DNA of 64,000 nt, taken from assembly GCF_003955715.1 (NCBI RefSeq), contig NZ_CP034463.1, positions 2,480,001 to 2,544,000 of the forward strand. Direction: 5' to 3'. Under the pieces are notes generated by a model that saw only the letters and a program-made list of their open reading frames with translations, did no database searches and was not told where the DNA came from. The DNA is from Streptomyces aquilus (GTDB taxonomy: Bacteria > Actinomycetota > Actinomycetes > Streptomycetales > Streptomycetaceae). This document shows positions 32,475-41,403 of this stretch, in pieces. Made by a program: the position numbers and the translations under genes. Within the stretch, counting starts at the first letter, position 1. Each line of letters opens with the position of its first letter.

Positions 32475-35400
32475 CCCGCACTCCCCGGACTCTGGTGCCA
32501 CAACTTCCGTACCTGTGAAGGCTCTTGACCCGCGGGGCGCAGATCGGCCCACGGATGCAGTTCGTATCCCGTCGGCAGGTGGATGCGCCGGCCGCCGGTG
32601 GAGTCCCCGTCGGCTTGCGGCATCGGCTCCGCCAGCCGTGCCGCCACCGCGTCGAGGCCCTGCTCGGCGCGGAGTTCGACGAGTTCGGCGAGGTTCCAGG
32701 CGGCGGTGCCCACCACGCTGAGGCTGCGCGGGCCGCGCCGCTGCACCGTCCCGCGCACCAGCAGCAGCCAGGAGTGGAAGACGGTGTGGGCGCAGGCGTC
32801 GTGGGAGTCGTCGAAGAAGGCGAGGTCGACCAGGCCGGTGCCGTCGTCCAGGGTGGAGAAGATGACCCGCTTGCCGGACCGGATCGGCGGCGTCTGGGTG
32901 GCCGCCTTGGCACCGGCGACCAGGACCGTCTCCCCGTGCCGCGCCTCCCGCAGCCGGCGCGCGCTGGCCACGCCCAACTCGGCCAGGAACTCCCGGTGGT
33001 CGTCCATGAGGTTGCGCGAGGCGTCCATGGACAGCACACCCAGTTCGGCGCTGAGCTTCTCGGCGGAGGAGAGGTCGGGCAGCCCGGCGGACGCGGTCTT
33101 CCGCCCGCCGGACAGCGGCAGTTGGCCACCGCCCCCACCCCGGGCGCCCCGGTGCAGCTCGGTCAGGTGCAGTTGCAGATCACGCCGGTTGGCGCCGAAG
33201 GCGTCCAACGCCCCGACCTGCGCGAGCCGCCCGGCAAGCGGCCTGCTGGGCCGCGCCCGCTCCCAGAAGTCCAGCAGCGAGGCGTACGGCTGCCCGTCCG
33301 CGATCCGTGCCGCCTCGGCCTCGCTGATGCCGTGCACGTCGGAGAGTGCCAGCCGCAGCCCCCACACCCCTGAATCAGACACCAGTTCGATACGGTGGGC
33401 GACCGCGGACTTGTTCACGTCCAACGGCAGGATCGGCACCCCGCGCCGCCGCGCGTCCGCCAGCAGCAGCCGCTTCGGATACATCCCGGGGTCGTGCGTG
33501 AGCAGGCCGGCGTAGAAGGCGGCCGGGTGGTGCGCCTTCAGCCACGCCGACTGGTAGGTGGGGACGGCGAAGGCGACGGCGTGCGCCTTGCAGAAGCCGT
33601 ACGACCCGAAGGCCTCGATGATCTCCCAGGTCCGCTGAATCGTTTCCGCGTCATAGCCGCGGGCCGCCGCGTGCTGCGCGAACCAGAACCTGATCCGTCC
33701 CTGCGACTCCGGGTCGGACAGCCCGCGCCGCACCCGGTCCGCCTCGCCGCGTCCGCAGCCGGTCATGATGTCGACGATGTCGATGATCTGCTCGTGGAAG
33801 ACGACGACCCCGTACGTCCCCTTCAGCGGCTCCTCCAGGTCCGGGTGCGGGTATCTGACGGGCGCCCGCCCGTGCCGCGCCTCGATGAACGGCCGCACCA
33901 TGTCGGCGGCGACCGGACCGGGTCGGAAGAGCGAGATGTCGACGACGAGGTCGTGGAAGGTGGCCGGCTGGAGCCGCCCGACCAGGTCCCGCTGGCCCGG
34001 CGACTCGATCTGGAAGCAGCCCAACGTCTCGGTGGACCGGATGAGTTGATACGTCGCCGGGTCACCGGGGGCGATCGCGTCGATGTCGACCTCCTCCCCC
34101 GTCGCGCGCGCCACCTCCGCGACCGCGTGTGCCATCGCCGACTGCATCCGCACGCCGAGCACGTCGAGCTTGAGCAGCCCGAGGTCCTCGACGTCGTCCT
34201 TGTCGAACTGCGACATGGGGAAGCCCTCGCCACTGGTCGGCATGACCGGCGTACGGCTCAGCAGGGACGCGTCGGACAGGAGCACCCCGCACGGGTGCAT
34301 GGCGACACCGCGCGGAAGGGCGTCGAGGGACTCGACCAGCTCCCACAGCCGCCCGTACCTGTCCCCTTCCCGCTGAAGCTCCCCTGCCAGCGCCCGGAGT
34401 TCGGGCAGCTCCTCCAGCGCCGCGCGGGCGTCGCGGGCCCGGATGTGCGGGAAGGACTTGGCGATGCGGTCGATGTCGGCGGGGTCCATGGACAGGGCCG
34501 CGCCCACGTCCCGGACCGCGTGCCGCACCCGGTAGGTCTCCGGCATGGCGACCGTCGCGACCCGCTCGGTGCCGAACCGGTCGATGATCGCGCGGTAGAC
34601 CTCCAGGCGGCGCGCGGACTCCACGTCGATGTCGATGTCGGGCAGCACGAGCCGCCGTTTGGACAGGAACCGCTCCATCAGCAGCCCGTGTTCGACCGGG
34701 TCGGCGTGGGCGATGCCGAGGAGGTGGTTGACGAGGGACCCCGCTCCGGAGCCGCGTGCGGCCACCCGGACGCCCATCTCCCTTACGTCGTCCACCACTT
34801 GAGCGACCGTCAGGAAGTAGGAGGCGAAGCCGTGGTGGGCGATGATGTCCAGCTCCTGGTGCATCCGCTCCCAGTAGAGCCGCCGCTTCGAAGAACGGTC
34901 GTATCCCTTCAGCAGCATCCCGGCCGCCGCCCGGGAGGCGAGCGTGCGCTGGGCGGTGCGGCGGCCCGCGCCGACGAGATGCGGTTCGGGGAAGTGGACG
35001 GTGCCGATGCCGAGGTCGTCCTCGGGGTCGACCAGGCACTCGGCGGCCGTCGCCCGGGTCTGCTCCAGGAGCCGGTGCGCGGTGTCGCGCCGGAAGCCCG
35101 CGGCCTCCACGATCCGCTCGGCCGCCGCCAGCATGGCGGGCGCGTCCTTGAGCCAGGCCTCGCCGGAGTCCAGTTCCTTGGCGGCGCCGACGGGGACGAG
35201 CCGGCGGGCGGCGTCCAGGACGTCGGCGACCGGGCCCTGACCGGGGTCGGCATAGCGGACGGCGTTGCCGAGCACGGGACGTACCCGCTGCTCGGCGGCG
35301 AAGCCGACGGTACGGGCGGCCAGCCGCAGCGACCCCGGGCCGGTTCCCTCGCGGCCGTGCCAGACGGCCTCCAGACGCAGGGCGTCGCCGTACCGCTCCC

Positions 35401-35902
35401 GCCAGGGGACGAGGAGCCGGGCCGCCCGGTCGGGACGTCCGGCGGCGAGGGCGCGGCCGACGTCGGAGTCGGGGCCGAGCAGGACGGTCAGACCGTCGCC
35501 GTGGTTTCCGGCCCAGGACAGCAGAGGGGTGTCGGCTGCGGTGTGGACGGTGGTCACCAGGCGGCACAGGTCGGCCCAGCCACGGGCGCCGTCCCGGGCG
35601 AGGAAGGTGACGCGGGGAGTCGACTCGTCGATGAAGGCGCCGCCGCGGACAGGGGCGCGGCGCCGCTCCTGTCGTACCGGCTCGTACTCCTCGACGGCCA
35701 GCTCGGCGCCGAACAGCGGCCGCACCCCCGCCTTGGCGCAGGCCTTGGCGAAGCGGACCGTGCCCGCGAGGGTGTCGCGGTCGGTGAGGGCGAGGGCGTC
35801 CATGCCCCGCTCGGCGGCACGCTCGGCGAGCCGCTCCGGGTGCGAGGCGCCGTAGCGCAGGGAGAACCCGGAGACGGTGTGCAGATGCGTGAACCCGGGC
35901 AC
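32471..35902 (-). CDS. dnaE2: Error-prone DNA polymerase III alpha subunit, DnaE2/ImuC type
   Basis: A 1143-residue C-family polymerase. The PHP domain opens FTHLHTVSGFSLRYGASHPE, the catalytic palm holds LVLPDIDIDVESARRLEVYR (two Asp) and the third Asp in KLDVLGV, and the C-terminus has HhH and OB-fold parts (GETVLVAGAKAATQTPPIR). Length and lack of the tau-binding extension fit DnaE2, not the replicative DnaE. GTG 35902 is the better start: GGAGG lies 5 bases upstream, inside the frame that opens at ATG 35914. Two LexA-like boxes lie just upstream. It is coupled to the ImuB-like gene. I recall the equivalent pair in S. coelicolor as SCO1738/SCO1739. Confidence 0.9.
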   Translation of the reverse strand: MPGFTHLHTVSGFSLRYGASHPERLAERAAERGMDALALTDRDTLAGTVRFAKACAKAGVRPLFGAELAVEEYEPVRQERRRAPVRGGAFIDESTPRVTFLARDGARGWADLCRLVTTVHTAADTPLLSWAGNHGDGLTVLLGPDSDVGRALAAGRPDRAARLLVPWRERYGDALRLEAVWHGREGTGPGSLRLAARTVGFAAEQRVRPVLGNAVRYADPGQGPVADVLDAARRLVPVGAAKELDSGEAWLKDAPAMLAAAERIVEAAGFRRDTAHRLLEQTRATAAECLVDPEDDLGIGTVHFPEPHLVGAGRRTAQRTLASRAAAGMLLKGYDRSSKRRLYWERMHQELDIIAHHGFASYFLTVAQVVDDVREMGVRVAARGSGAGSLVNHLLGIAHADPVEHGLLMERFLSKRRLVLPDIDIDVESARRLEVYRAIIDRFGTERVATVAMPETYRVRHAVRDVGAALSMDPADIDRIAKSFPHIRARDARAALEELPELRALAGELQREGDRYGRLWELVESLDALPRGVAMHPCGVLLSDASLLSRTPVMPTSGEGFPMSQFDKDDVEDLGLLKLDVLGVRMQSAMAHAVAEVARATGEEVDIDAIAPGDPATYQLIRSTETLGCFQIESPGQRDLVGRLQPATFHDLVVDISLFRPGPVAADMVRPFIEARHGRAPVRYPHPDLEEPLKGTYGVVVFHEQIIDIVDIMTGCGRGEADRVRRGLSDPESQGRIRFWFAQHAAARGYDAETIQRTWEIIEAFGSYGFCKAHAVAFAVPTYQSAWLKAHHPAAFYAGLLTHDPGMYPKRLLLADARRRGVPILPLDVNKSAVAHRIELVSDSGVWGLRLALSDVHGISEAEAARIADGQPYASLLDFWERARPSRPLAGRLAQVGALDAFGANRRDLQLHLTELHRGARGGGGGQLPLSGGRKTASAGLPDLSSAEKLSAELGVLSMDASRNLMDDHREFLAELGVASARRLREARHGETVLVAGAKAATQTPPIRSGKRVIFSTLDDGTGLVDLAFFDDSHDACAHTVFHSWLLLVRGTVQRRGPRSLSVVGTAAWNLAELVELRAEQGLDAVAARLAEPMPQADGDSTGGRRIHLPTGYELHPWADLRPAGQEPSQVRKLWHQSPGSAG

Positions 35903-35916
35903 CCGCGCCTCCATTT

Positions 35917-35932
35917 TCGAACATCAGTTCCC
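35917..35932. promoter_or_regulatory. LexA (SOS) box 1
   Basis: TCGAAC-ATCA-GTTCCC matches the actinobacterial SOS box TCGAAC-N4-GTTCGA at 10 of 12 defined positions, with an exact GAAC-N4-GTTC core. It lies 15-30 bases upstream of GTG 35902 of dnaE2. Confidence 0.75.
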
Positions 35933-35962
35933 AACTGCCTCACCCCCACCATACCCCCAATC

Positions 35963-35978
35963 CCGAACATCTGTACGA
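35963..35978. promoter_or_regulatory. Probable LexA (SOS) box 2
   Basis: CCGAAC-ATCT-GTACGA keeps CGAAC-N4-GTxCG, one change from the core. It lies about 46 bases from box 1, between the dnaE2 gene and the divergent YhgE-like gene, and could serve either. Confidence 0.5.
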
Positions 35979-36035
35979 CAACCGTTCGGCCGCCTCCCAC
36001 CTGCGAAAACGCCCGCCGCCTCGGACTGTGGGGAC

Positions 36036-37073
36036 ATGACACAGAACGGCACCCAGAACGGCGGCTTCCTCGCCGAGGTGAAGGACGCGGTCACGCCACG
36101 GGCCACGCTCCTCGTCCTCGGGGTGCTCGCCCTCCAGCTGCTGTTCATCGCCTCCTATGTGGGGGCGCTGCACAATCCCACCCCGAAGGACGTGCCCTTC
36201 GGGGTGGTGGCGCCACGGGCCGCCGCCCAGCAGGCGGTGACCCGGCTCGATCAGCTGCCCGGCTCGCCCCTGGACCCGCGCGCGGTGGCCGACGAGGCGA
36301 CGGCCCGGAAGCAGATCATGAACCGGGACATCGACGGGGCACTGATCATCGACGTGACCGGGCCGAAGGACACGCTCCTCGTCGCGAGCGGCGGCGGCAC
36401 CGTCCTCGCCACCACCCTGGAGAAGTACCTGACCGCGCTGGAGGCCTCCCAGCAGCGGAGCCTCCGTACGGTGGACGTGGCCCCCGCCTCCGCCACCGAC
36501 TTCGACGGACTGTCCTCGTTCTATGTCGTCGTCGGCTGGTGCGTCGGCGGCTATCTGACCGCCTCGATCCTCGCCATCAGCACCGGCGCCCGGCCCGCCA
36601 ACCCGCGCCGCGCCGCGATCCGGCTGGCCGTGATGGCGCTGGTGTCGATCGCCGGCGGGATCGGTGGCGCGGTGATCGTGGGCCCGATCCTGGACGCGCT
36701 GCCCGGCAGCGTCATGGCCTTCTGGGGGCTCGGCGCGCTGGTCACGTTCGCGGTGGGGGCGGCGACCCTCGCCCTCCAGGGCGTCTTCGGGATCGTCGGC
36801 ATCGGCCTGGCGATCCTGCTCGTGGTGATCGCCGGCAACCCGAGCGCGGGCGGCGCCTTCCCGCTGCCGATGCTGCCACCGTTCTGGAAGGCGATCGGCC
36901 CGGCGCTGCCGCCGGGCGCGGGGACCTGGGTGGCCCGCTCGATCGCGTACTTCGAGGGCAACGACACGACCGCCGCCCTGCTGGTCCTGTCGGCATGGGC
37001 GGCGGCCGGGATCGCGATCACGATGGGGGCGTCGGTACTGCGGCGGAGACGGGAGAGTTCGTCCCTCCAGTAG
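36036..37073 (+). CDS. YhgE/Pip-like (DUF3533) membrane protein
   Basis: A 345-residue membrane protein. One N-terminal span (LLVLGVLALQLLFIASYVGA) is followed by an extracytoplasmic domain of about 150 residues with DVPFGVVAPRAAAQQAVTRL, then a cluster of five spans (FYVVVGWCVGGYLTASILAI, LVSIAGGIGGAVIVG, GALVTFAVGAATLALQGVFG, IGLAILLVVIAG and the last ALLVLSAWAAAGIAITMGAS). This is the ABC-2-like layout of YhgE and of export-associated permeases that lack their own ATPase. ATG 36036 follows GTGGGGAC. It is divergent from dnaE2, so the SOS boxes might also affect it. The function is not established. Confidence 0.8.
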   Translation: MTQNGTQNGGFLAEVKDAVTPRATLLVLGVLALQLLFIASYVGALHNPTPKDVPFGVVAPRAAAQQAVTRLDQLPGSPLDPRAVADEATARKQIMNRDIDGALIIDVTGPKDTLLVASGGGTVLATTLEKYLTALEASQQRSLRTVDVAPASATDFDGLSSFYVVVGWCVGGYLTASILAISTGARPANPRRAAIRLAVMALVSIAGGIGGAVIVGPILDALPGSVMAFWGLGALVTFAVGAATLALQGVFGIVGIGLAILLVVIAGNPSAGGAFPLPMLPPFWKAIGPALPPGAGTWVARSIAYFEGNDTTAALLVLSAWAAAGIAITMGASVLRRRRESSSLQ

Positions 37074-37143
37074 GACCTGCGGCCGCCGACGGCGGGCGCC
37101 CCCACAGGGGCCACCCGCACCCGACGACGAAAGTTGCACGGGT

Positions 37144-37176
37144 GGTGCGGGCGGGAAACCAAACCCCACCCGCACC
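37144..37176. terminator. Bidirectional terminator between YhgE-like gene and protease
   Basis: GGTGCGGGCGGG pairs with CCC..CCCGCACC across AAACCAAA (8 bp plus 3 bp, one bulge). On the minus strand it is preceded by the protease stop; on the plus strand it follows the membrane gene stop by 71 bases. Confidence 0.6.
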
Positions 37177-37187
37177 CCAACGAACCG

Positions 37188-38270
37188 TCAGCCGATGGAC
37201 GTCCCCGTGGCCGACAGCGCCTCCGTCACCGGCTGGAAGAACGTCTCCCCACCGGAGGTGCAGTCCCCACTACCCCCCGACGTCAGCCCGATCGCGCTGC
37301 TCCCCGAGAACAGCGACCCACCGCTGTCCCCCGGCTCCGCACACACGTCCGTCTGGATCAGCCCGTTGACGATGTCCCCGTTGCCGTAGTTCACGGTGGC
37401 GTCCAGCCCGGTGACGGTCCCGTCATGAACCTGCGTGGTCGACCCGCTCCGGGTCACCTTCATCCCGACCGTCGCGGAAGCCGCCCCCGTGATCGCCTGC
37501 GCGGACCCGTTGTAGAGGTCCACCTCGCTCGGGTGGTCGACGTCCGCGGTGTACTTGACGAGCCCGTAGTCGTTGTCCGGGAAGCTCGACACCTCGTTGG
37601 TGCCGATCTGCGTGCCGCTGGAGTCCGACCAGGTGGAGATCGCCTCGGTGCAGTGACCGGCGGTGAGGAAGTACGCCTCGCCGCCCTTGCTGACGTTGAA
37701 CCCGAGCGAGCACCGCCCGCTGCCACCGGTGATCGCGTCGCCGCCGGCGATGAAGGGCTTGAACTCCCCCTTCGTGCGCTGGAGTTCCGCCGTCGCCCCG
37801 AGCCCGTCGACGACCTTGGTGAGCTTGGCCCACGCGGCGTCGGAGACCGTGCGGTCGGCGGTGACGACGACCTTGTTGGTGGTCGGGTCGGTCGCCCAGG
37901 ACGTGCCCGGGATGGTCGCGTCGTCCTTGAGCGTCGTACGGGCGCTTCTGAGCTCGGCGAGGGAGTTCTCCACGACCCGGGCCCTGGCGCCGGCCTCCTC
38001 GACGACCGAGGCCGCGGCCTCGTCGAGGACGTTGACGACGAGCGCCTTGCTCTTCGCGTCGTAGTACGTTCCCGCCGCGTCGGCGCCGAGTTCCTTGTCG
38101 AGCGACGAGGCGAGGTTTCCGGCCGCGAGGACGGAAAGGACCTTCGGCGTGGGGTCGTTCGCGGGCTCGCTGGCGTTCGCAGTCTGGAAGGTGACTCCCG
38201 CGGCGACCAGTGCGGCGATACCCGCACCTGCCACGGCGACCCGCCGCCTGGGTATGCGTCGGTGCTTCAA
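37188..38270 (-). CDS. Secreted chymotrypsin-like serine protease (streptogrisin/alpha-lytic family, S1)
   Basis: A 360-residue preproprotease. TTG 38270 is the start: GGAGG precedes it by 7 bases and a signal peptide follows ([18 protein letters not shown]). The long prodomain (Pro_Al_protease type, about residues 35-170) has [20 protein letters not shown]. The mature enzyme begins near [19 protein letters not shown]; the triad is His in TAGHCT, Asp in DNDYGLVKY and Ser in EPGDSGGS, with disulfide Cys pairs. The prodomain should act as a foldase and inhibitor. It is paralogous to the protease at 39.5 kb. Substrate preference is not predicted. Confidence 0.93.
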   Translation of the reverse strand: MKHRRIPRRRVAVAGAGIAALVAAGVTFQTANASEPANDPTPKVLSVLAAGNLASSLDKELGADAAGTYYDAKSKALVVNVLDEAAASVVEEAGARARVVENSLAELRSARTTLKDDATIPGTSWATDPTTNKVVVTADRTVSDAAWAKLTKVVDGLGATAELQRTKGEFKPFIAGGDAITGGSGRCSLGFNVSKGGEAYFLTAGHCTEAISTWSDSSGTQIGTNEVSSFPDNDYGLVKYTADVDHPSEVDLYNGSAQAITGAASATVGMKVTRSGSTTQVHDGTVTGLDATVNYGNGDIVNGLIQTDVCAEPGDSGGSLFSGSSAIGLTSGGSGDCTSGGETFFQPVTEALSATGTSIG

Positions 38271-38503
38271 CTCGCGTCCTCCTGTGGGGGGTCGGCCCGG
38301 TCGGTTGTGGGGACCTCGCGGGCCGGAAGGCTGGTTGACGAGCACCTACTCTTCCGAACCCCACAGGGAGTGCACAAGGTTGACTTCCGGACGCGCGTAG
38401 AACGCGGTTGCGCGCCCCCGTGGACTTGACCGCGAACAGTCAGGCCAGGGGAATTCACACTGCAAACACTACGAGCGAGTAACTCTCCACCAGCCTGTGA
38501 GGT

Positions 38504-39373
38504 CTAGTCCTGTCTTGAATTCGACCCTTCCGGGTCCGGATCCAAGCGGGGCTGCGGAGCCGTAAGTTGCTCCTGCACCGGTTGCGCGACCGGTGGCGGC
38601 ACCGCCGCACCCCCCGACTGCGCCCGCTCCAGGAACCGCAGCAACTCCACGGGGAACGGCAGCACCAGCGTGGAGTTCTTCTCCGCGGCCACCGCCACCA
38701 CCGTCTGGAGCAGCCGCAGTTGCAGCGCCGCCGGCTGCTCGGACATCTCCTTGGCCGCCTCGGCGAGCTTCTTCGACGCCTGGAGCTCGGCGTCGGCGTT
38801 GATGACCCGGGCCCGCCGCTCCCGGTCGGCCTCGGCCTGCCGGGCCATGGAGCGCTTCATGGTCTCGGGCAGGGAGACGTCCTTGATCTCGACGCGGTCG
38901 ATGGTGACGCCCCACTCCACGGCCGGGCTGTCGATCATCAACTCCAGCCCCTGGTTGAGCTTTTCGCGGTTGGAGAGCAGGTCGTCCAGCTCGCTCTTGC
39001 CGATGATCGACCGCAGCGAGGTCTGCGCCATCTGCGAGACCGCGAACCGGTAGTCCTCGACCCGTACGACCGCCTCGGCCGGCGCGGTCACCTTGAAGTA
39101 GACGACGGCGTCGACCCGTACCGTGACGTTGTCCCGGGTGATGCCCTCCTGCGCGGGCACCGGCATCGTCACGATCTGCATGTTGACCTTCCGGAGCTTG
39201 TCGATGCCCGGAACGATCATCGTGAACCCCGGCCCGCGCACTTCCGAGCGGAGCTTGCCGAGGCGGAACACCACGCCCCGTTCGTACTGTTTGACGACCC
39301 GCGCCGCGGCCATCGCGTACACGGCTCCGGCGGACACGAGGGTCACTCCCGCCGCCACCAGCTCCTCGACCAT
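38504..39373 (-). CDS. Slipin (SPFH/stomatin-like) membrane protein
   Basis: A 289-residue protein with one N-terminal membrane segment (LVAAGVTLVSAGAVYAMAAA) and an SPFH/Band 7 domain: QYERGVVFRLGKL, PGFTMIVPGIDKLRKVNMQI, EGITRDNVTVRVDAVVYFKV, QTSLRSIIGKSELDDLLSNR. A coiled-coil-like tail (AKEMSEQPAALQLRLLQTVV) and a Pro-rich C-terminus follow. Slipins scaffold membrane domains and often pair with an NfeD-type partner, which is absent here. It lies between two secreted proteases on the same strand with its own intergenic gaps. ATG 39373 or the GTG just before it is the start. Substrates are unknown. Confidence 0.9.
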   Translation of the reverse strand: MVEELVAAGVTLVSAGAVYAMAAARVVKQYERGVVFRLGKLRSEVRGPGFTMIVPGIDKLRKVNMQIVTMPVPAQEGITRDNVTVRVDAVVYFKVTAPAEAVVRVEDYRFAVSQMAQTSLRSIIGKSELDDLLSNREKLNQGLELMIDSPAVEWGVTIDRVEIKDVSLPETMKRSMARQAEADRERRARVINADAELQASKKLAEAAKEMSEQPAALQLRLLQTVVAVAAEKNSTLVLPFPVELLRFLERAQSGGAAVPPPVAQPVQEQLTAPQPRLDPDPEGSNSRQD

Positions 39374-39455
39374 CACGGCCCCCAGGGTCCGTCGTGGGCG
39401 TCCACAGGGAGTTCTGCCTGTGGTCCGAAGGTAACTCCGCCGCCCGACCAAGGGG

Positions 39456-39488
39456 GAGCCCCCGTACGCGAGCAGCGCACGGGGGCTC
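39456..39488 (-). terminator. Terminator of the second streptogrisin gene
   Basis: A perfect 10-bp stem (GAGCCCCCGT / ACGGGGGCTC) with a 13-base loop, 28 bases downstream of the protease stop and upstream of the slipin gene on the minus strand. Confidence 0.65.
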
Positions 39489-39516
39489 GTGAACGCGGGG
39501 TGACTACCGGCCAGGC

Positions 39517-40419
39517 TTAGTAGACATGCACCCCGTACGCGCTCAGCGCCTCGGTGACCGGCTGGAAGAACGTCGTGCCGCCGGAGGAGCAGTTGCCGCT
39601 GCCGCCGGAGGTCAGACCGTAGGCGACGGTGCCGCCGTAGAGCGGGCCGCCGGAGTCGCCGGGCTCGGCGCAGACCGTGGTCTGGATCATGCCGTAGACG
39701 ATGTCGCCGCCGCCGTAGTTGACGGTCGCGTTGAGGGCGGTGACGCGGCCGCTGTGCGTGCCGGTGGTGGAGCCGCGGCGGTACACCGTGGTGCCGACGG
39801 AAGGCGTGGCGGCACTGGCGATGTCCTGGCTGCCCACGGCGCCCGACTTGGTGACCGACGAGTTCGTGTAGCGCACGATGCCGTAGTCGTTGGTCGGGAA
39901 GCTGGAGCCGGCGGTGGTGCCGAGCGTGGTCGAGTGGGACGAGTTCGACCACCAGGTGCCCGCGCCGTCGGTGCAGTGACCGGCGGTCAGGAAGTAGTAG
40001 TTCCCGCTGTTGTCCTGGACGTTGAAGCCCAGCGAGCAGCGCCAGCTACTCGCATAGATGGCGTCGCCGCCGGAGATCAGTTTCTGGAACTTGCCCGGTG
40101 TCTTCTTGATCGTCAGCGCACCGGCGTTGGCGCCGGCCTGCCGCTTGATCTTGGCGATCTCCGCCTTGGAGACCGTGCTGTCGACGGTGACGACGACACG
40201 GTTGGTCTTGCTGTCGACCGCCCAGGCGGTGCCCGGGACGTCGGCCTTGAGCACCGAGTTGCCGGCGCTCTTGAGCTGGGTGGCGCTGAAGGTGGACACG
40301 TCCGATGCGCTCGCGTTGGGGATCGCGATCGCGGCGGCGGCCACGAGTCCGGTGGAAACGGCGATCAGCCGGGTCCGTCTCGTGATACCGCTACGGGGGG
40401 TGGTGCGCTTGATCCTCAC
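39517..40419 (-). CDS. Secreted serine protease, streptogrisin B-like (S1)
   Basis: A 300-residue preproprotease closely resembling S. griseus protease B. A basic start and signal segment ([20 protein letters not shown]) are followed by a short prodomain with [20 protein letters not shown]; the probable maturation site is before [12 protein letters not shown]. Triad: His in [10 protein letters not shown], Asp in TNDYGIVRY, Ser in [12 protein letters not shown]. The conserved C-terminus is [17 protein letters not shown] 40419 is preceded by GGAGG at 9 bases. The shorter prodomain compared with the neighbouring paralogue is the normal SGPB pattern. It is expected to digest extracellular protein. 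Confidence 0.95.
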   Translation of the reverse strand: MRIKRTTPRSGITRRTRLIAVSTGLVAAAAIAIPNASASDVSTFSATQLKSAGNSVLKADVPGTAWAVDSKTNRVVVTVDSTVSKAEIAKIKRQAGANAGALTIKKTPGKFQKLISGGDAIYASSWRCSLGFNVQDNSGNYYFLTAGHCTDGAGTWWSNSSHSTTLGTTAGSSFPTNDYGIVRYTNSSVTKSGAVGSQDIASAATPSVGTTVYRRGSTTGTHSGRVTALNATVNYGGGDIVYGMIQTTVCAEPGDSGGPLYGGTVAYGLTSGGSGNCSSGGTTFFQPVTEALSAYGVHVY

Positions 40420-40630
40420 TTGTCGTTCCTCCACATGGGAAGTCGGGGGCCCGCGTGGGGTCGGGGCCCGTGAGGCGCAGCCGGGGGCCCGTATGTCCGG
40501 ATTCCGAACAAGCCGTGCCCCTGACAAGCGCTGGGGGGAGTATTCGGCCGAACGACCGGTAGACGCAAGGGCGCCTTTCGGCCGTCAACCTGTGCATCAC
40601 CCATGTGTCGGCCAAGACTTGGCCAATCCC

Positions 40631-41398
40631 TCAGAGCAGGTTCCGCTCCCCCGCCTCGACGGCCGCGTCCAGGGTGTTCCCGGGCGGCGGGAACGGACAG
40701 ATGAAGTGGTCGGCGAAGGCGCAGGGCGGCAGCAGCGCCCGGTTGAAGTCGACCGTCGTACGCCCCTCGGCGTCCGGCGCGGCGGGCCGCAGGAACCGGA
40801 ATCGGAAGCTGCTCGTCCCGTTTGTCGTATCGCCGAAAACAGCCCACAGCGAGCCGTCCGCCTCGACCGTCACCCGGAGCGTGTGGTCCCGCCCGTCGAG
40901 GGTGAACGCCAGCTCCCCGCCGAGCCCGAGGCCGCGCTCCCGGCCGTCCGCGTTCGGCACGCGTACGGTGCGGTCCTCGTCGTACGGCGTGAAGCGCCCG
41001 GGCACCGACCAGCGCGGGTCGTACGGCGTGGCCTCGATGCCGCGGAAGGCGCGGCGCGCCTCGGAGGCGGGGTCGAAGTCCCGTACGCCCCACACCCCTT
41101 CGCGGACCAGCACCACCAGCTGCCGTTCGCCGAGCGCCAGGGGGCCCGCGGCCGCGGTGAGCCGCGTCTCACCGCTCACCGGCCGCCCGTCCAGGGTCAG
41201 CCCGTCGGCCTCGTCGGCCGTCAGCAGCACCCCGTCGCCGTCGGTCCGCCAGGTCCCGGGGATGTCCGGAAGTCGGCCGTCCGGATAGTCCTCCAGCCAG
41301 TACGTGCCGGTGAGCGAGAGCGGCCCGTAGGGCGCGGACACCGACTCGACCCGCTCCTCGTGCCACTGCTTCCACGCGTCGAACGCGTCCGAGGTCAT
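40631..41398 (-). CDS. DUF1684 protein
   Basis: A 255-residue cytoplasmic protein of the DUF1684 family. Typical text is seen in WKQWHEERVESVSAPYGPLS, TGTYWLEDYPDGRLPDIPG, ARRAFRGIEATPYDPRWSVP and the terminal TVDFNRALLPPCAFADHFIC, which holds Cys residues. DUF1684 proteins have no proven biochemical role but often accompany flavin monooxygenases or sulfur-type operons. ATG 41398 follows AAAGG and lies 5 bases after the end of the preceding monooxygenase gene, so it is the last gene of the operon. Confidence 0.85.
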   Translation of the reverse strand: MTSDAFDAWKQWHEERVESVSAPYGPLSLTGTYWLEDYPDGRLPDIPGTWRTDGDGVLLTADEADGLTLDGRPVSGETRLTAAAGPLALGERQLVVLVREGVWGVRDFDPASEARRAFRGIEATPYDPRWSVPGRFTPYDEDRTVRVPNADGRERGLGLGGELAFTLDGRDHTLRVTVEADGSLWAVFGDTTNGTSSFRFRFLRPAAPDAEGRTTVDFNRALLPPCAFADHFICPFPPPGNTLDAAVEAGERNLL

Positions 41399-41403
41399 CT
41401 TGG

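Noticed and set aside
32471..35902. The alpha subunit considered as the replicative DNA polymerase
   Set aside because: It is coupled to an ImuB-like gene, has SOS-type boxes and is of DnaE2-type length; the replicative dnaE is expected elsewhere.
35914..35914. ATG 35914 as the dnaE2 start
   Set aside because: It lies 2 bases from the LexA-like box and has no ribosome site, while GGAGG sits 5 bases before GTG 35902.
33395..37369. A 1324-codon open frame on the plus strand opposite dnaE2
   Set aside because: The composition is Arg/Gly/Val/Asp-biased with no motif, and it crosses into the YhgE-like gene region. The dnaE2 frame has full polymerase motifs.
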